Positions 17,091-26,546 are shown, numbered from the stretch's first letter. The stretch: DNA of 64,000 bases from Pseudobacillus lumedeiriae (GCF_044891285.1 NZ_JAUIYO010000002.1:372001-436000); one strand, 5' to 3'. A program made the numbers and translations. Notes: generated from the sequence alone by a model not told the origin.

Positions 17091-18617
17091 ATGGAAGAAA
17101 GGGTTCAGCTCGACAAAACATTTAAGCAGCACTGGGTTTGGGCAATTGCGCTAGGATCGGCTATCGGTTGGGGGGCATTTATTTTGCCAACGGAGTGGAT
17201 GGCGAAAGCAGGTCCGCTTGGTGTAATCACCGGACTGTTCATCGGTGGTTTAATCATGATGGTGATCGCTGTAAGCTACGGCATTCTCATAAATAAATTC
17301 CCGGTGTCAGGCGGAGGATTTACTTATGCTTATCTTGGTTTTGGCAGGACTCATGCATATTTTTGCGGATGGTTTTTAACATTAGGATATATTTGTATCG
17401 TCGCTTTAAATGCATCAGCCATGGCGCTTCTCGGAAAATTTCTTTTTCCTTCCATAACGAATACGATGTTTCTTTATGAAATCAATGGATGGGAAGTTTA
17501 TTTAGGAGAAGTGCTGATTGCAAGTGCTGCTCTTATCTTTTTTGCCTGGTTTAATATTAAAGGTGCTTCATTATCAGGTCAGCTACAATTTATTTTTTGC
17601 GTCATTCTTGTCCTGGGTATCATTTTCTTAACGGCGGGCATGCTTTTACATCCGGATTTCAACTTTAGCTACATGACTCCTGCTTTTAAGCCGGGCATTG
17701 CACCAATCACAGGTATTATAGCCATATTGGCTGTGGCACCATGGGCCTTTGTCGGCTTTGATAACATTCCTCAGGCTGCAGAAGAGTTTAACTTTCCAGC
17801 TAAGAAAGCTTTTTCCTTAATCATTTATTCAATTCTTGTTGCTATATTTTTGTATGCGTTCATGGTTATCGCTACAGCTGCCGGAGGATCATGGCAGCAG
17901 CTAGTTGCAGGTAAGCCAATTTGGGGAACAGGAGACGTGGTTTCTCAAAGTTTAGGAACGATTGGAGTCGTTTGTCTTGCGATCTCAGTTTGTATGGGTA
18001 TCTTTACAGGATTAAACGGTTTTTACGTTTCGGCAAGCCGATTAATGTTTGCGATGGGAAGAGCGCAAATTCTTCCAGCAGCATTCACCAAACTGCATAG
18101 TAAACATAAAACCCCTCACAACGGGATCATTTTTACTTGCATCTTATGCTTAATTGCCCCTTGGTTTGGACGTCCCGTTTTATTGTGGATTGTGGACATG
18201 TCCGCAATTGGTGTAACCATTGCTTATTTATATACGTGTCTAACTGCATTCAAACAATTTGTCTGGAGATTTGAAAGCGGTTACTCTAAAGGGGGAGCAG
18301 GAGCGCAAGGTAAAGATGAAAGAACGGTTTCTCCTGTAAAGAAACTCATCTGTCTTTTAGGGGTACTATCAAGTGTAGCATTTCTCGCTTTGCTTCTTGT
18401 ACCAGGTTCTCCATCGGCTCTTGGCACCCCATCACTTATTGCTTTGGCAGCTTGGGTATTGATGGGAATAGCATTCTATATGTATAAAGCAAAAGATTTC
18501 CAAAAGGTGTCTAAAGAAACTCTTGATTACTATATTCTTGGAAAAGAGAGACCTGCGGAAAATAATCGTACGGAAGACGAAGCGTTAGCAGAATTCAAAC
18601 TGGATGCTTCTAAATAG
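17091..18617 (+). CDS. APC-family amino acid permease, candidate taurine importer
   Basis: The 508-residue membrane protein has about twelve hydrophobic segments and the APC signature near the N-terminus (ALGSAIGWGAFILP) plus VGFDNIPQAAEEF mid-protein. The second ATG of an ATGATG pair, at 17091, has AGGAGG six bases upstream (17079-17084), so it is taken as the start. It follows the tpa-xsc operon but has its own leader after the xsc terminator. Uptake of taurine or another amine for the catabolic block is inferred from position; APC family membership itself is clear. A very long hairpin closes the transcript. Confidence 0.87.
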   Translation: MEERVQLDKTFKQHWVWAIALGSAIGWGAFILPTEWMAKAGPLGVITGLFIGGLIMMVIAVSYGILINKFPVSGGGFTYAYLGFGRTHAYFCGWFLTLGYICIVALNASAMALLGKFLFPSITNTMFLYEINGWEVYLGEVLIASAALIFFAWFNIKGASLSGQLQFIFCVILVLGIIFLTAGMLLHPDFNFSYMTPAFKPGIAPITGIIAILAVAPWAFVGFDNIPQAAEEFNFPAKKAFSLIIYSILVAIFLYAFMVIATAAGGSWQQLVAGKPIWGTGDVVSQSLGTIGVVCLAISVCMGIFTGLNGFYVSASRLMFAMGRAQILPAAFTKLHSKHKTPHNGIIFTCILCLIAPWFGRPVLLWIVDMSAIGVTIAYLYTCLTAFKQFVWRFESGYSKGGAGAQGKDERTVSPVKKLICLLGVLSSVAFLALLLVPGSPSALGTPSLIALAAWVLMGIAFYMYKAKDFQKVSKETLDYYILGKERPAENNRTEDEALAEFKLDASK

Positions 18618-18637
18618 GACAAGCTATGCAATGAAAA

Positions 18638-18711
18638 GAGGCTGACTCCCATGTGTCTAACCTCACTCGCAATATACGGCGGGTGAGGTTAGACACTTCG
18701 AGTCAGCCTCT
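18638..18711. terminator. Long bidirectional terminator between convergent genes
   Basis: GAGGCTGACTC and TGTCTAACCTCAC pair with GTGAGGTTAGACA and GAGTCAGCCTC, giving an extended stem over about 74 nt. It lies between the permease (+) and the FtsH-like gene (-) and can serve both. Confidence 0.85.
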
Positions 18712-18737
18712 TAAGTATTAAATAAAGAAAGGGGGAA

Positions 18738-20480
18738 TTAGACGAGTACGGCTTCTCTCGTTTCTGATGTATACGTACCATTCACAATTTGTTCTATTTC
18801 CCATCCTTCCAACGTTTCCTTTTTCAGTAAAGCATCCACTAATTGATGGAATTGTTTTTCGTGTTCTTGTATTAAACTTTCGGATATCGATAATGCTTTC
18901 TGGAATAACTCTTGCATTTTCGTCTCACGTTCTTGGTTAACAAATGTTAACGTAAAGCCGTCTTGCAGCACACCCATATCCACCATTTGTTCAATTATTT
19001 GTTTCGCCTGCTGAACGTCTCCACTTACACCGATGCTATGTTCCCCAAGAAACCTTCGCTCTGCTGTACCACCTGATAAAATCATTGCTATTTGATCAAG
19101 CAATTCACTAGCAGTAGACAAGTGAAGCTCCTTAGGAATGGGCGCGACATATCCAAGGGCTTGTCCTCTTGGAATAATGGTTGCTTTTCGTACTGAACCG
19201 GGTTTTGTAGCTGCAGCGACTAACGCGTGGCCTGCCTCATGAATGGCTACCCGCCGTTTTGTTTCCGGATCATGCAGTGTACGGGAAGTACTGCCCAGTA
19301 TAATACGATCCAATGCATAATCAAGGTCGCTCTTTTCGATCGTATTTCGATTCTGACGGATAGCACTTCGACTGGCTGTTTCAAAAAGTGAGTTTAGCTC
19401 GGCACCTGAAAATCCAGATGTACTTTCCGCTAAATCACTAAGTGTAGATCGTACATCGTCAGCGAGTTGTTTTCCTTTAATGTGAATATCAATGATTTCT
19501 CGTCTTCCCTTTGTATCCGGCAGGGGAACAAGGAAAGAAAAGTCAATTCGTCCTGGACGCAAGAAAGCTTCATCAAGCATATCTTTTCTATTCGTAGCAG
19601 CAATAAATAATATATCATCATTTGCATGTCCGCCATCTAGCTGAACAAGGAGTTCAGTTAACGTTTTCTCTGCTTCTTCGCCGCCATGAGCTTTACGGCG
19701 GCCAGCAAGTGCATCTACTTCATCAATAAAAATAACAGCGGGTTTTTGCTTTCTCGCTTGCTGGAAAAGGCTGCGTACACGAGAGGCGCCAACACCGACG
19801 AATAATTCAGTAAATGCAGATCCGCTTGCTGAAAAGAAGTTCGCATTGAGCTCTTTAGCCATGGCTTGGGCAAGCAGTGTTTTCCCCGTTCCTGGAGGAC
19901 CATAGAATAAAATGCCTTTTGGCGGTTTTACCCCGATATTTGCCACATCCTCAGGGTTTTTTAAAATAGAAAGCGTCTGTTTAATTTCATCCTTCATTTC
20001 TATTGAAAGTCCGCCGACATCTTGCAAGGTAATAGAAGGCAGAGGCTGTGCTTTCGATAAACTATTCTTCATCGTTTTTACTCCGCTAGTACCGCTTTGT
20101 CCCCTTTTATAAAGAGCAGCTGCTGCAATAGCGAGCAATAGAACGACACCGCCAATAATCCAACGGTCATATGGTCCTTTATTGGAATAGGAGTAACGGA
20201 TATTATATGTTTCAACCAATCTATCTATTGATGAACTCCCAGGAGAAATATAGGAGACATATTCATGATCTTTTGTTGTGAGGTAAAGAGTTCCATCTGA
20301 TTTTTCCTGTAATGAAACAGGTGTCCCATTTTGTTGCTTAATAATTTTTTCCATCGACGAAAAAGAAACAGTGACCGCTTTGTCTGAATTATGCAATGAC
20401 CAGGAGATCATTCCTACAAGGACGACGATTAAAGCGAACAGCGGAAAAAGCTTCTTCATTAAATTAGACTTTGTTTCCAC
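18738..20480 (-). CDS. FtsH-like membrane AAA protease
   Basis: This 580-residue protein has the FtsH plan: TM1 (about 10-27), an external domain, TM2 (about 108-124), AAA ATPase with Walker A GPPGTGKT (194-201), the pore FVG (227-229), Walker B VIFIDE (249-254), the SRH ATNR...RPGR, and an M41 zinc protease with HEAGH at 414-418. It degrades membrane and soluble substrates in an ATP-dependent way. It is about 60 residues shorter than B. subtilis FtsH, and its neighbours are not those of the main ftsH (hpt, tilS, coaX), so it is probably a second, accessory copy. It starts at GTG 20480 after AAGGAG. Confidence 0.87.
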   Translation of the reverse strand: METKSNLMKKLFPLFALIVVLVGMISWSLHNSDKAVTVSFSSMEKIIKQQNGTPVSLQEKSDGTLYLTTKDHEYVSYISPGSSSIDRLVETYNIRYSYSNKGPYDRWIIGGVVLLLAIAAAALYKRGQSGTSGVKTMKNSLSKAQPLPSITLQDVGGLSIEMKDEIKQTLSILKNPEDVANIGVKPPKGILFYGPPGTGKTLLAQAMAKELNANFFSASGSAFTELFVGVGASRVRSLFQQARKQKPAVIFIDEVDALAGRRKAHGGEEAEKTLTELLVQLDGGHANDDILFIAATNRKDMLDEAFLRPGRIDFSFLVPLPDTKGRREIIDIHIKGKQLADDVRSTLSDLAESTSGFSGAELNSLFETASRSAIRQNRNTIEKSDLDYALDRIILGSTSRTLHDPETKRRVAIHEAGHALVAAATKPGSVRKATIIPRGQALGYVAPIPKELHLSTASELLDQIAMILSGGTAERRFLGEHSIGVSGDVQQAKQIIEQMVDMGVLQDGFTLTFVNQERETKMQELFQKALSISESLIQEHEKQFHQLVDALLKKETLEGWEIEQIVNGTYTSETREAVLV

Positions 20481-20879
20481 TCACTTCAGCTCCTTCCATG
20501 ATGTATATATTAATTATAAGCATTTAAACTCATAGATGAATAGGTGAAAAGTAATGTATTTTTTGTCAAAATGAAGAATTTAATAATTATTTATCGTGAT
20601 TAATGAGTATATTTGGGAGGGGGAAGTGAGATTTGTGATCATACATAATAGGCAGAGCTCTCATTTTCCCTTCGTTCATTCAACGTCGTAACAAAGGGTT
20701 ATTTTACTTTATAAAAGGCTTTGTTACACTTTTCTGTTGATTTCCGCGGGCGGTCCGGAAGACCCCTCGTCTATCAACAATAATTATTAACATAGCCTTA
20801 TGAAAAAGCAGAAGGAATAGATTTTCTATTCATATCCAAAATACAAATAACCATTTGATAGAGAGTTGATGAGAAAACT
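20481..20879. other. Intergenic stretch between divergent ftsH-like and yhgE genes
   Basis: No gene is seen. It contains an inverted repeat TAACAAAG/CTTTGTTA (about 20689-20726) and a GC-rich block bounded by TGTTGAT/ATCAACA (20735-20782) that shares its end with the repeat at 2496-2509. Promoters for both divergent genes must lie here but none was convincing. Confidence 0.45.
20734..20785. repeat. GC-rich intergenic repeat remnant
   Basis: The block is bounded by CTGTTGAT and ATCAACAA and is clearly richer in G+C than its surroundings. Its first 14 bases are the exact reverse complement of 2496-2509, so the two are related copies of one intergenic element. Confidence 0.4.
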
Positions 20880-22991
20880 ATGAGGAAAGTTTTTCAAATT
20901 TATAAAACAGACTGGAGAAGGATTTTTAGTGTTTCAACAGGGATTATGCTTGCCGCAGCCGTTATGTTTTTACCTGCTATTTATGCATGGGTCAATATAA
21001 AGGCAATGTGGGACCCGTATGAAGATACGTCTGGAATAAAGGTAGCGGTGACAAATCTTGATCAAGGAGCTGCAGCGCGGGGGGAAGAGTTAAACATTGG
21101 AAAAGAATTAGTGAACCATTTGAATACAAATAAAAAATTGGGCTGGACATTTGTCAGTCAGGAAGAAGCGGAACGGGGAGTGAAGCACGGAGAATATTAT
21201 GCCGGTTTATTGATTCCTGCCGATTTTTCAAAGAAAATGACAAGTATTTTATCTAAAAATCCCGAGCAGGCAGAAATTGATTATATGGTAAATGAAAAGC
21301 TAAACGCAGTTGCCCCGAAAATTACAGAAAAGGGCGCTGCGGGTGTCGTCGAAAAAGTGAGCAGTCACTTTACTAAAGCAGTCGATAAAGCTGTTTTAAC
21401 AGCGTTTAATGAAGCGGGAATTGAACTTGAAAAGGAACTTCCGTCCATACGAAATATTGAAAGTAAAATTTTAGAGCTGGAGAAGCGGCTCCCTCATTTA
21501 AAAGAGATGGGCACGACGGTATTGGTGCTTGAAGAAAAGCTGCCGAAAATCAAAGAGAAAAGCCAAAAAATTGTCGAGCTTGAAAAACAACTGCCAAAAA
21601 TTAATGGGGCAGGCAACGATATTTTAAAGGTAGAAGAACGAATGTCTCAACTAAAGGAAGTAGGAAATGACGTATTATTTATTCAAAACAAACTTCCTGC
21701 TGTTCAATTGGCAGCCGAAAAGGCCGCAGAAGTCGATCGGAATTTTGATAAAGCCGCAAAAGCATTAGAGGAGGGGATAGAAGGCGCTCAGAGAGCGAGT
21801 GACATGATCACTGCTGCCCAGCAGGAATTTTCAAAAGAGGGAAAAGAAAAACTGCCGGATGTAAAATCGGCTTTACTGAATGCGCAAGAAGGAGTACAGT
21901 TCGGCCTACAAGAGCTGGAAGCGGAAAAAAAAGAATTTCCGCGAATACAAGCGGACATTCATGAAGCTGTTCTCAATATAGAAGAAAAGATGGACACATT
22001 TACAACAGTTGTAAATAAAGCGGCTTTCTTTGTGCAGAATGATTTGCCCTCAGCTGAACAGAAGGTTCATCAAGCGGCAGATTTTGTGAGGAGTGATTTG
22101 CCTGCTGTGGAACAGGATATTAAGCAGGCTTCTTATTTTATTCAAGAGAAACTGCCTGCGGTAGAAGATGCGGTTCATCAAGCTGCTCATCTCGTTAGAT
22201 CAGATTTGCCCGAATTAGAAAAATCGATTCGACAGGCTGCTGATAAGATTAGAAAATTTGAAGCGGAGAGAGATTTGGAGGACCTCGTTAAACGCTTGAA
22301 ACATGATGTCCAAAAAGAAAGTGACTTTTTAGCTAATCCAATTAAATTGAAAGAAGAAAAAGTATTTCCTATCCCAAATTATGGATCAGCTATGTCGCCA
22401 TTTTACACAACGCTCTCACTCTGGGTAGGCGCGACACTGCTGATTTCCTTGTTCAGAACGGATGTAGAGGATCCAGATAACAGTTACAAAAGCTATCACG
22501 TGTACTTTGGAAAGCTGCTGACGTTTTTAACAATAGGTGTGTTTCAAGCGATCATTGTCAGCATAGGTGATATTTTTCTTCTTCATGCTTATGTGGCAGA
22601 GAAATTTTGGTTTGTTGTATTTGCTGTATTAATAAGCATTGTTTTTGTTACTGTGACATATACGCTTGTCTCTGTTTTTGGAAATATTGGGAAAGGGGTG
22701 GCTATTATTTTGCTTGTTCTGCAGTTTTCAAGTTCAGGGGGGACGTTCCCAGTTAGTTTAACCCCTCCATTGTTTCAACAAATTAGTCCATTTGTTCCAT
22801 TTACCTATGCAGTCAGTTTGCTGCGTGAAGCTGTCGGAGGGATCGTATCGGACATTGTGGAAAAAGATTTATTAGCTCTTCTGTTTTTCTTTATTATCAC
22901 GATTCTATTCGCTCTGTTATTAAAAAAACCGTTAAGTGGAATAACGAATAAACTGGCTGAAAATGCTAAAAAAACAAAGGTTTTTTCGTGA
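20880..22991 (+). CDS. yhgE: YhgE/Pip-family membrane protein with internal helical repeats
   Basis: The 703-residue product has the YhgE/Pip architecture: an N-terminal membrane segment (about residues 18-38) followed by DTSGIKVAVTNLDQG, a long extracellular helical region, and a C-terminal ABC-2-like membrane domain with about five segments. Relatives include the phage infection protein Pip and the SPP1 receptor YueB. The extracellular part contains two sets of imperfect repeats built on LEKxLPxIK (about residues 195-280) and AxxVxxDLPxxExxxxQAA (about 385-460). The start at 20880 has only a weak ribosome binding site. The natural role of YhgE proteins is not established. Confidence 0.85.
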   Translation: MRKVFQIYKTDWRRIFSVSTGIMLAAAVMFLPAIYAWVNIKAMWDPYEDTSGIKVAVTNLDQGAAARGEELNIGKELVNHLNTNKKLGWTFVSQEEAERGVKHGEYYAGLLIPADFSKKMTSILSKNPEQAEIDYMVNEKLNAVAPKITEKGAAGVVEKVSSHFTKAVDKAVLTAFNEAGIELEKELPSIRNIESKILELEKRLPHLKEMGTTVLVLEEKLPKIKEKSQKIVELEKQLPKINGAGNDILKVEERMSQLKEVGNDVLFIQNKLPAVQLAAEKAAEVDRNFDKAAKALEEGIEGAQRASDMITAAQQEFSKEGKEKLPDVKSALLNAQEGVQFGLQELEAEKKEFPRIQADIHEAVLNIEEKMDTFTTVVNKAAFFVQNDLPSAEQKVHQAADFVRSDLPAVEQDIKQASYFIQEKLPAVEDAVHQAAHLVRSDLPELEKSIRQAADKIRKFEAERDLEDLVKRLKHDVQKESDFLANPIKLKEEKVFPIPNYGSAMSPFYTTLSLWVGATLLISLFRTDVEDPDNSYKSYHVYFGKLLTFLTIGVFQAIIVSIGDIFLLHAYVAEKFWFVVFAVLISIVFVTVTYTLVSVFGNIGKGVAIILLVLQFSSSGGTFPVSLTPPLFQQISPFVPFTYAVSLLREAVGGIVSDIVEKDLLALLFFFIITILFALLLKKPLSGITNKLAENAKKTKVFS

Positions 22992-23113
22992 CTTTAATGA
23001 AAATAAAACTATGTGCAAAATTCAAAATTATTTTACCTATAAATGACATCATTAAAAACAATAGAAATAGGAAAAGATATCGCTTGTACGATGATTAAAA
23101 GGAGGAAAATGAT

Positions 23114-23350
23114 ATGTACAACAAACCAAATCCAGATGACAGATCTAACAATGTAGAAAGACTTCAAAATGCGGTAGAAAATACGAAGGAAAACATGAGA
23201 AAGGCAGAAGAAACAATGATGAATGCTGCACCAGCAGAGCAACAAGCAATTAGAGAGAAAAATGCACGCCGCGAAGAAAGTATTGCCGGTATGCAGGCAG
23301 AAATACAAGATGAAATGAACGCTAGGGAAAATGGACAAATAAATGGTTAA
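23114..23350 (+). CDS. tlp: Small acid-soluble spore protein Tlp
   Basis: The 78-residue product begins MYNKPNPDDRSNNVERLQ and continues with a charged helical sequence ending in EIQDEMNARENGQING, which is the pattern of the Tlp family of minor small acid-soluble spore proteins. In B. subtilis Tlp is made in the forespore under sigma-G. AAAAGGAGG precedes the ATG and a terminator follows. Its presence is direct evidence that the organism belongs to a spore-forming lineage. No sigma-G promoter was confidently placed. Confidence 0.9.
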   Translation: MYNKPNPDDRSNNVERLQNAVENTKENMRKAEETMMNAAPAEQQAIREKNARREESIAGMQAEIQDEMNARENGQING

Positions 23351-23357
23351 GTAAAGG

Positions 23358-23380
23358 GGGCGCAGTCTGCGTCCTTTTTG
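23358..23380 (+). terminator. Terminator after tlp
   Basis: GGGCGCA pairs with TGCGTCC around a 3-nt loop and is followed by TTTTTG. Confidence 0.75.
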
Positions 23381-23671
23381 TTTGTTTAGAAACTGTCGTT
23401 TCTTAAAAGTTGAAGAAAGCGATGTATTTGTTGACTCCATCAGGAAAAGTGCTGATTGAAGAAGGATAAAATGTATCACTTGACTTGTCTTATATCATAT
23501 GACTGAATATTTAGAGAGGCTAGGTAGATAGATATGCATGGGGAATAGGTCTGTGATATGATTTTTTTGGAGGAATGACATACATATCGGTAACCCATGG
23601 ACCTTGAAATGATAAAAAGTGAAGGGGAACAATTTAAGATAAAGACTAAGCAAATAAGGGGATAAAGGCTA
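23381..23671. other. Leader of the chemoreceptor gene
   Basis: About 290 nt without a convincing gene on either strand. No clear consensus promoter was found; a sigma-D promoter would be expected for a chemotaxis gene. Confidence 0.3.
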
Positions 23672-25372
23672 ATGAAACTTGGAGGACTCAAAATTAGTAG
23701 TAAATTTAACATTCTGGTACTTGGAATTATTCTTTTTTTATCTGTCAATATCAGTTTAGTAGCTAAGTATCAAATCGAAAAAGCGATGATGCAGGTGTTT
23801 ACGGAACGGATAAAGGCTGTTTCGGGGCTAGGCTATAATTGGTTAAATGAAACTCATCAAGGTAAGTGGTCTATTAAAGAGGGAGAATTGTACAAAGGAA
23901 ATGTAAAAATTAATGATAATAATGAATTAGTTGACCAAATAGGGCAGATCACTGAGGGAGCAGCAACGATTTTTCAGGGAGATACAAGAGTTGCGACTAA
24001 CGTAAGGAACAATGGAGAAAGAACAATTGGTACAAAAGCTGATCCCAGAGTAACGGAAGTTGTACTTAAAACAGGAAAAGCATATATAGGAAAAGCTGAT
24101 GTTGTCGGGCAGGAATATTTAACAATGTATCAACCTATAAATGATCAAAATGGGAAGGTTATTGGCATGTGGTTCGTAGGAGCACCAATCGAGGTTATTG
24201 ATAAGAGTATACTAACATTGCTTTCAATGATAGTTACCGTGTTGGTGATTTCAGGAGTAGTTGCTATTGCTTGTAGCGTATTATTCACCCGGTCTATAGT
24301 ACGTCCCATTTTAGATATAAACAAACAATTAGCGGAGATTGCAGAGGGAGAAGGAGATCTCACGAAAGAACTCTCTATCAAATCGCGAGATGAAGTTGGT
24401 GAACTAGCTGGTTCATTTAATAAAATGATTAATAATCTGAGGGAGATGATTCGTCAAATCAGTTTGACATCTGAACAGATGGCTGCATCTTCTGAGGAGC
24501 TGACGGCGAGTGCGGAACAAACAACACAAGCAACGAACCAAATCGCTACATCTATCCAGAAAGTATCCATAGGTGCAGAGAACCAGGGGCATGGGGCAAT
24601 GGAAAGTTCAAGGGCGATGCAAGATATAACGATTCATATCCAACAAGTTGCTGAAACGGCTGCCACTGTGTCGGAAGCAGCGACAGAAACGAGTAAAGAA
24701 GCAAGTCTTGGAAATGAGTCACTTCAACAAGTGACGAAACAAATGAATCATATAAGCATGTCTGTGGAAGAGGCTGCTAATGTTATTAAACGGTTAGGAG
24801 AACACTCGCAACAAATCGGAAGAATTACTGAAATCATTACAGGGATAGCTGATCAAACGAACTTGTTGGCACTTAATGCCGCAATTGAAGCGGCTAGAGC
24901 CGGTGAACATGGAAAAGGCTTTGCTGTGGTGGCGGATGAAGTGAGAAAGCTTGCCGAACAATCGAAGGAATCTGCCGATCAAATAGCTGGTTTTATTGGA
25001 AAAATACAAGAAGATACACTACAAGCAGTAGATGTAATGGATAAAGGGAGCCAAGAAGTGGCAATGGGGACGGATATTGTCTATAAGACAGGTGAAGGAA
25101 TTCAAAAGATTCTAAGTTCGGTTGAACAGGTGGCTTCTCAGGTGCAAGAGGTTTCGGCCATATCGGAAGAAATAGCGGCTGGCGCGGAACAGGTTAATGC
25201 TTCTATAGAAGAAATGGCTGGCATAGCCAAGTCTTCCGCATCTAATACTCAAAATGTGGCATCGGCTTCAGAAGAACAGCTGGCGTCTATGGAGGAGATC
25301 GCATCTTCCGCTTCGTCATTGTCTAAAATGGCGGAAGAGTTACAAATACTTGTTGGGCAGTTTAAGGTGTAA
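23672..25372 (+). CDS. Methyl-accepting chemotaxis protein with single Cache-type sensor
   Basis: This is a 566-residue transmembrane chemoreceptor. TM1 is at about residues 12-32, followed by an extracellular Cache-like ligand domain (about 33-180, with YLTMYQPINDQNGKVIGMWFVG at its end, read as a Cache beta-strand pair), TM2 (about 185-208), HAMP (about 210-260) and the cytoplasmic coiled-coil signalling domain. The hairpin tip (IADQTNLLALNAAIEAARAG, continuing EHGKGFAVVADEVRKLAE) that contacts CheA and CheW is intact. It senses an unknown ligand and controls flagellar direction. The ATG follows AAGGGGATAAAGG. It stands alone. Other chemotaxis genes are not in the window. Confidence 0.93.
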   Translation: MKLGGLKISSKFNILVLGIILFLSVNISLVAKYQIEKAMMQVFTERIKAVSGLGYNWLNETHQGKWSIKEGELYKGNVKINDNNELVDQIGQITEGAATIFQGDTRVATNVRNNGERTIGTKADPRVTEVVLKTGKAYIGKADVVGQEYLTMYQPINDQNGKVIGMWFVGAPIEVIDKSILTLLSMIVTVLVISGVVAIACSVLFTRSIVRPILDINKQLAEIAEGEGDLTKELSIKSRDEVGELAGSFNKMINNLREMIRQISLTSEQMAASSEELTASAEQTTQATNQIATSIQKVSIGAENQGHGAMESSRAMQDITIHIQQVAETAATVSEAATETSKEASLGNESLQQVTKQMNHISMSVEEAANVIKRLGEHSQQIGRITEIITGIADQTNLLALNAAIEAARAGEHGKGFAVVADEVRKLAEQSKESADQIAGFIGKIQEDTLQAVDVMDKGSQEVAMGTDIVYKTGEGIQKILSSVEQVASQVQEVSAISEEIAAGAEQVNASIEEMAGIAKSSASNTQNVASASEEQLASMEEIASSASSLSKMAEELQILVGQFKV

Positions 25373-25828
25373 CTTCTTGGCAGGCAGGAAAGATAAAAAG
25401 TAATAGAAAGGGGATCCTAATTTTTGACTGGATCCTCTTTTTTACTGAATGTATGTTGTTAGACAAATTTGTACATTTATAAAAATATTGAGATGAATTT
25501 ATCGACACTTTCAAATGCAGTATTCTTAGGATCTTTATTAAGAAAATCAATATTACAAGTCTTTGTGTATCAAAACTTTTATTAACGCATGCTTAATTTC
25601 CAGAGGGAATTTACATTCTTTTGGAAAAATTCACAGGTAATATAGTTATAGTGATCAAACCATGTTATTGTTAATTATCAAGAGCTTCTATCAGAATGTT
25701 CGCCAAAGTACACTTACTTTACCTTGTTTTTTTGCGCGCAGAGGGTTAGCGTTATCGGATTAGAGGTTGATCAGTTTATTTAACCGAGAGCTTGAATATC
25801 TCCTAAAGGGTTATACTTTAAGCAAGAG

Positions 25829-25875
25829 AAAACAAAAAGCTGAGTATCTAAAAGGTACTCAGCTTTTTGTTTTCA
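25829..25875. terminator. Near-perfect hairpin terminator
   Basis: An 18-bp stem (25829-25846 with 25856-25873) flanked by A and T runs, so it could act in either direction. No intact gene ends close to it, which fits loss of the gene it once served. Confidence 0.7.
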
Positions 25876-26004
25876 AAATAGAGAAGAGCATAAGTGCTAT
25901 CACATAGGGACTAGGCAGAGCCAGGATTCATCGTAGGTATATGAAAATCAGTTGGATGGCTATCTGTTGTTTGCTCAAATTTTATTGTTCATTGAGCTTT
26001 TAAA

Positions 26005-26184
26005 TTGAGCGTTCCTGTAATTGTCAGCAAGAAACGATATCAAGATGCTCTTTATAGTCGTAAACGATTGTTAGGCTATATTTATTTCTCTTCCATGCTG
26101 ATCGCCTTTCTTTCGAGTTTCAGTGATTATTTTATCACTTGGGAGGGTTGCAATATACAATTGGAAGCGATTAAAAATAGATAA
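26005..26184 (+). CDS. Possible 59-residue membrane peptide or gene remnant
   Basis: An open frame from a TTG reads LSVPVIVSKKRYQDALY, then a basic stretch and a hydrophobic segment (YIYFSSMLIAFLSSF) before a stop. No good ribosome binding site is seen. It is too short to classify and is as likely to be the remains of a larger gene. Confidence 0.2.
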   Translation: MSVPVIVSKKRYQDALYSRKRLLGYIYFSSMLIAFLSSFSDYFITWEGCNIQLEAIKNR

Positions 26185-26217
26185 GCAAACAGCAAAAGAG
26201 TATCGGCCCCACTTTCG

Positions 26218-26260
26218 CCAGATACTGTGATAGCCACGCGTGCTATCTCACCTGGTTTTT
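26218..26260 (+). terminator. Terminator-like hairpin
   Basis: CCAG...GTGATAGC pairs with GCTATCTCA...CCTGG and is followed by TTTTTA. Confidence 0.55.
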
Positions 26261-26546
26261 ATTATAAGTATTTGGTGTTAATTGCATATTGTGATGGTTT
26301 AAAGAAGTGTAAACATTTTATTCCGGGATCCTACAAAACAGTTTAATGACAAAGTGTTACATGTTGTTTATTCTTTTTGCGCTCCTGTTCGGCCACGTAA
26401 GAAAACAAGATTAAAAATTGATCCTCAGCTAGCAGTAAAAATTAGGTAGTTCAAAAAAATAAATGAGGGTATATTGCTTGGAGTACATACCCGATTGCTC
26501 TCAAGCTGGTGTCGGTAACATACCGGGCGGATGCGCCTTGAACAAA

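Larger units (their letters stand above)
25373..26546. other. Long non-coding or decayed stretch
   Basis: Over 1.1 kb without an intact recognisable gene. It holds two terminator-like hairpins (25829-25875 and 26218-26260), a 59-codon open frame (26005-26184) and a weak match to the resolvase crossover motif at about 25698-25725. A further open stretch at about 26345-26448 reads as a basic peptide tail. The impression is of eroded genes. Confidence 0.45.
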
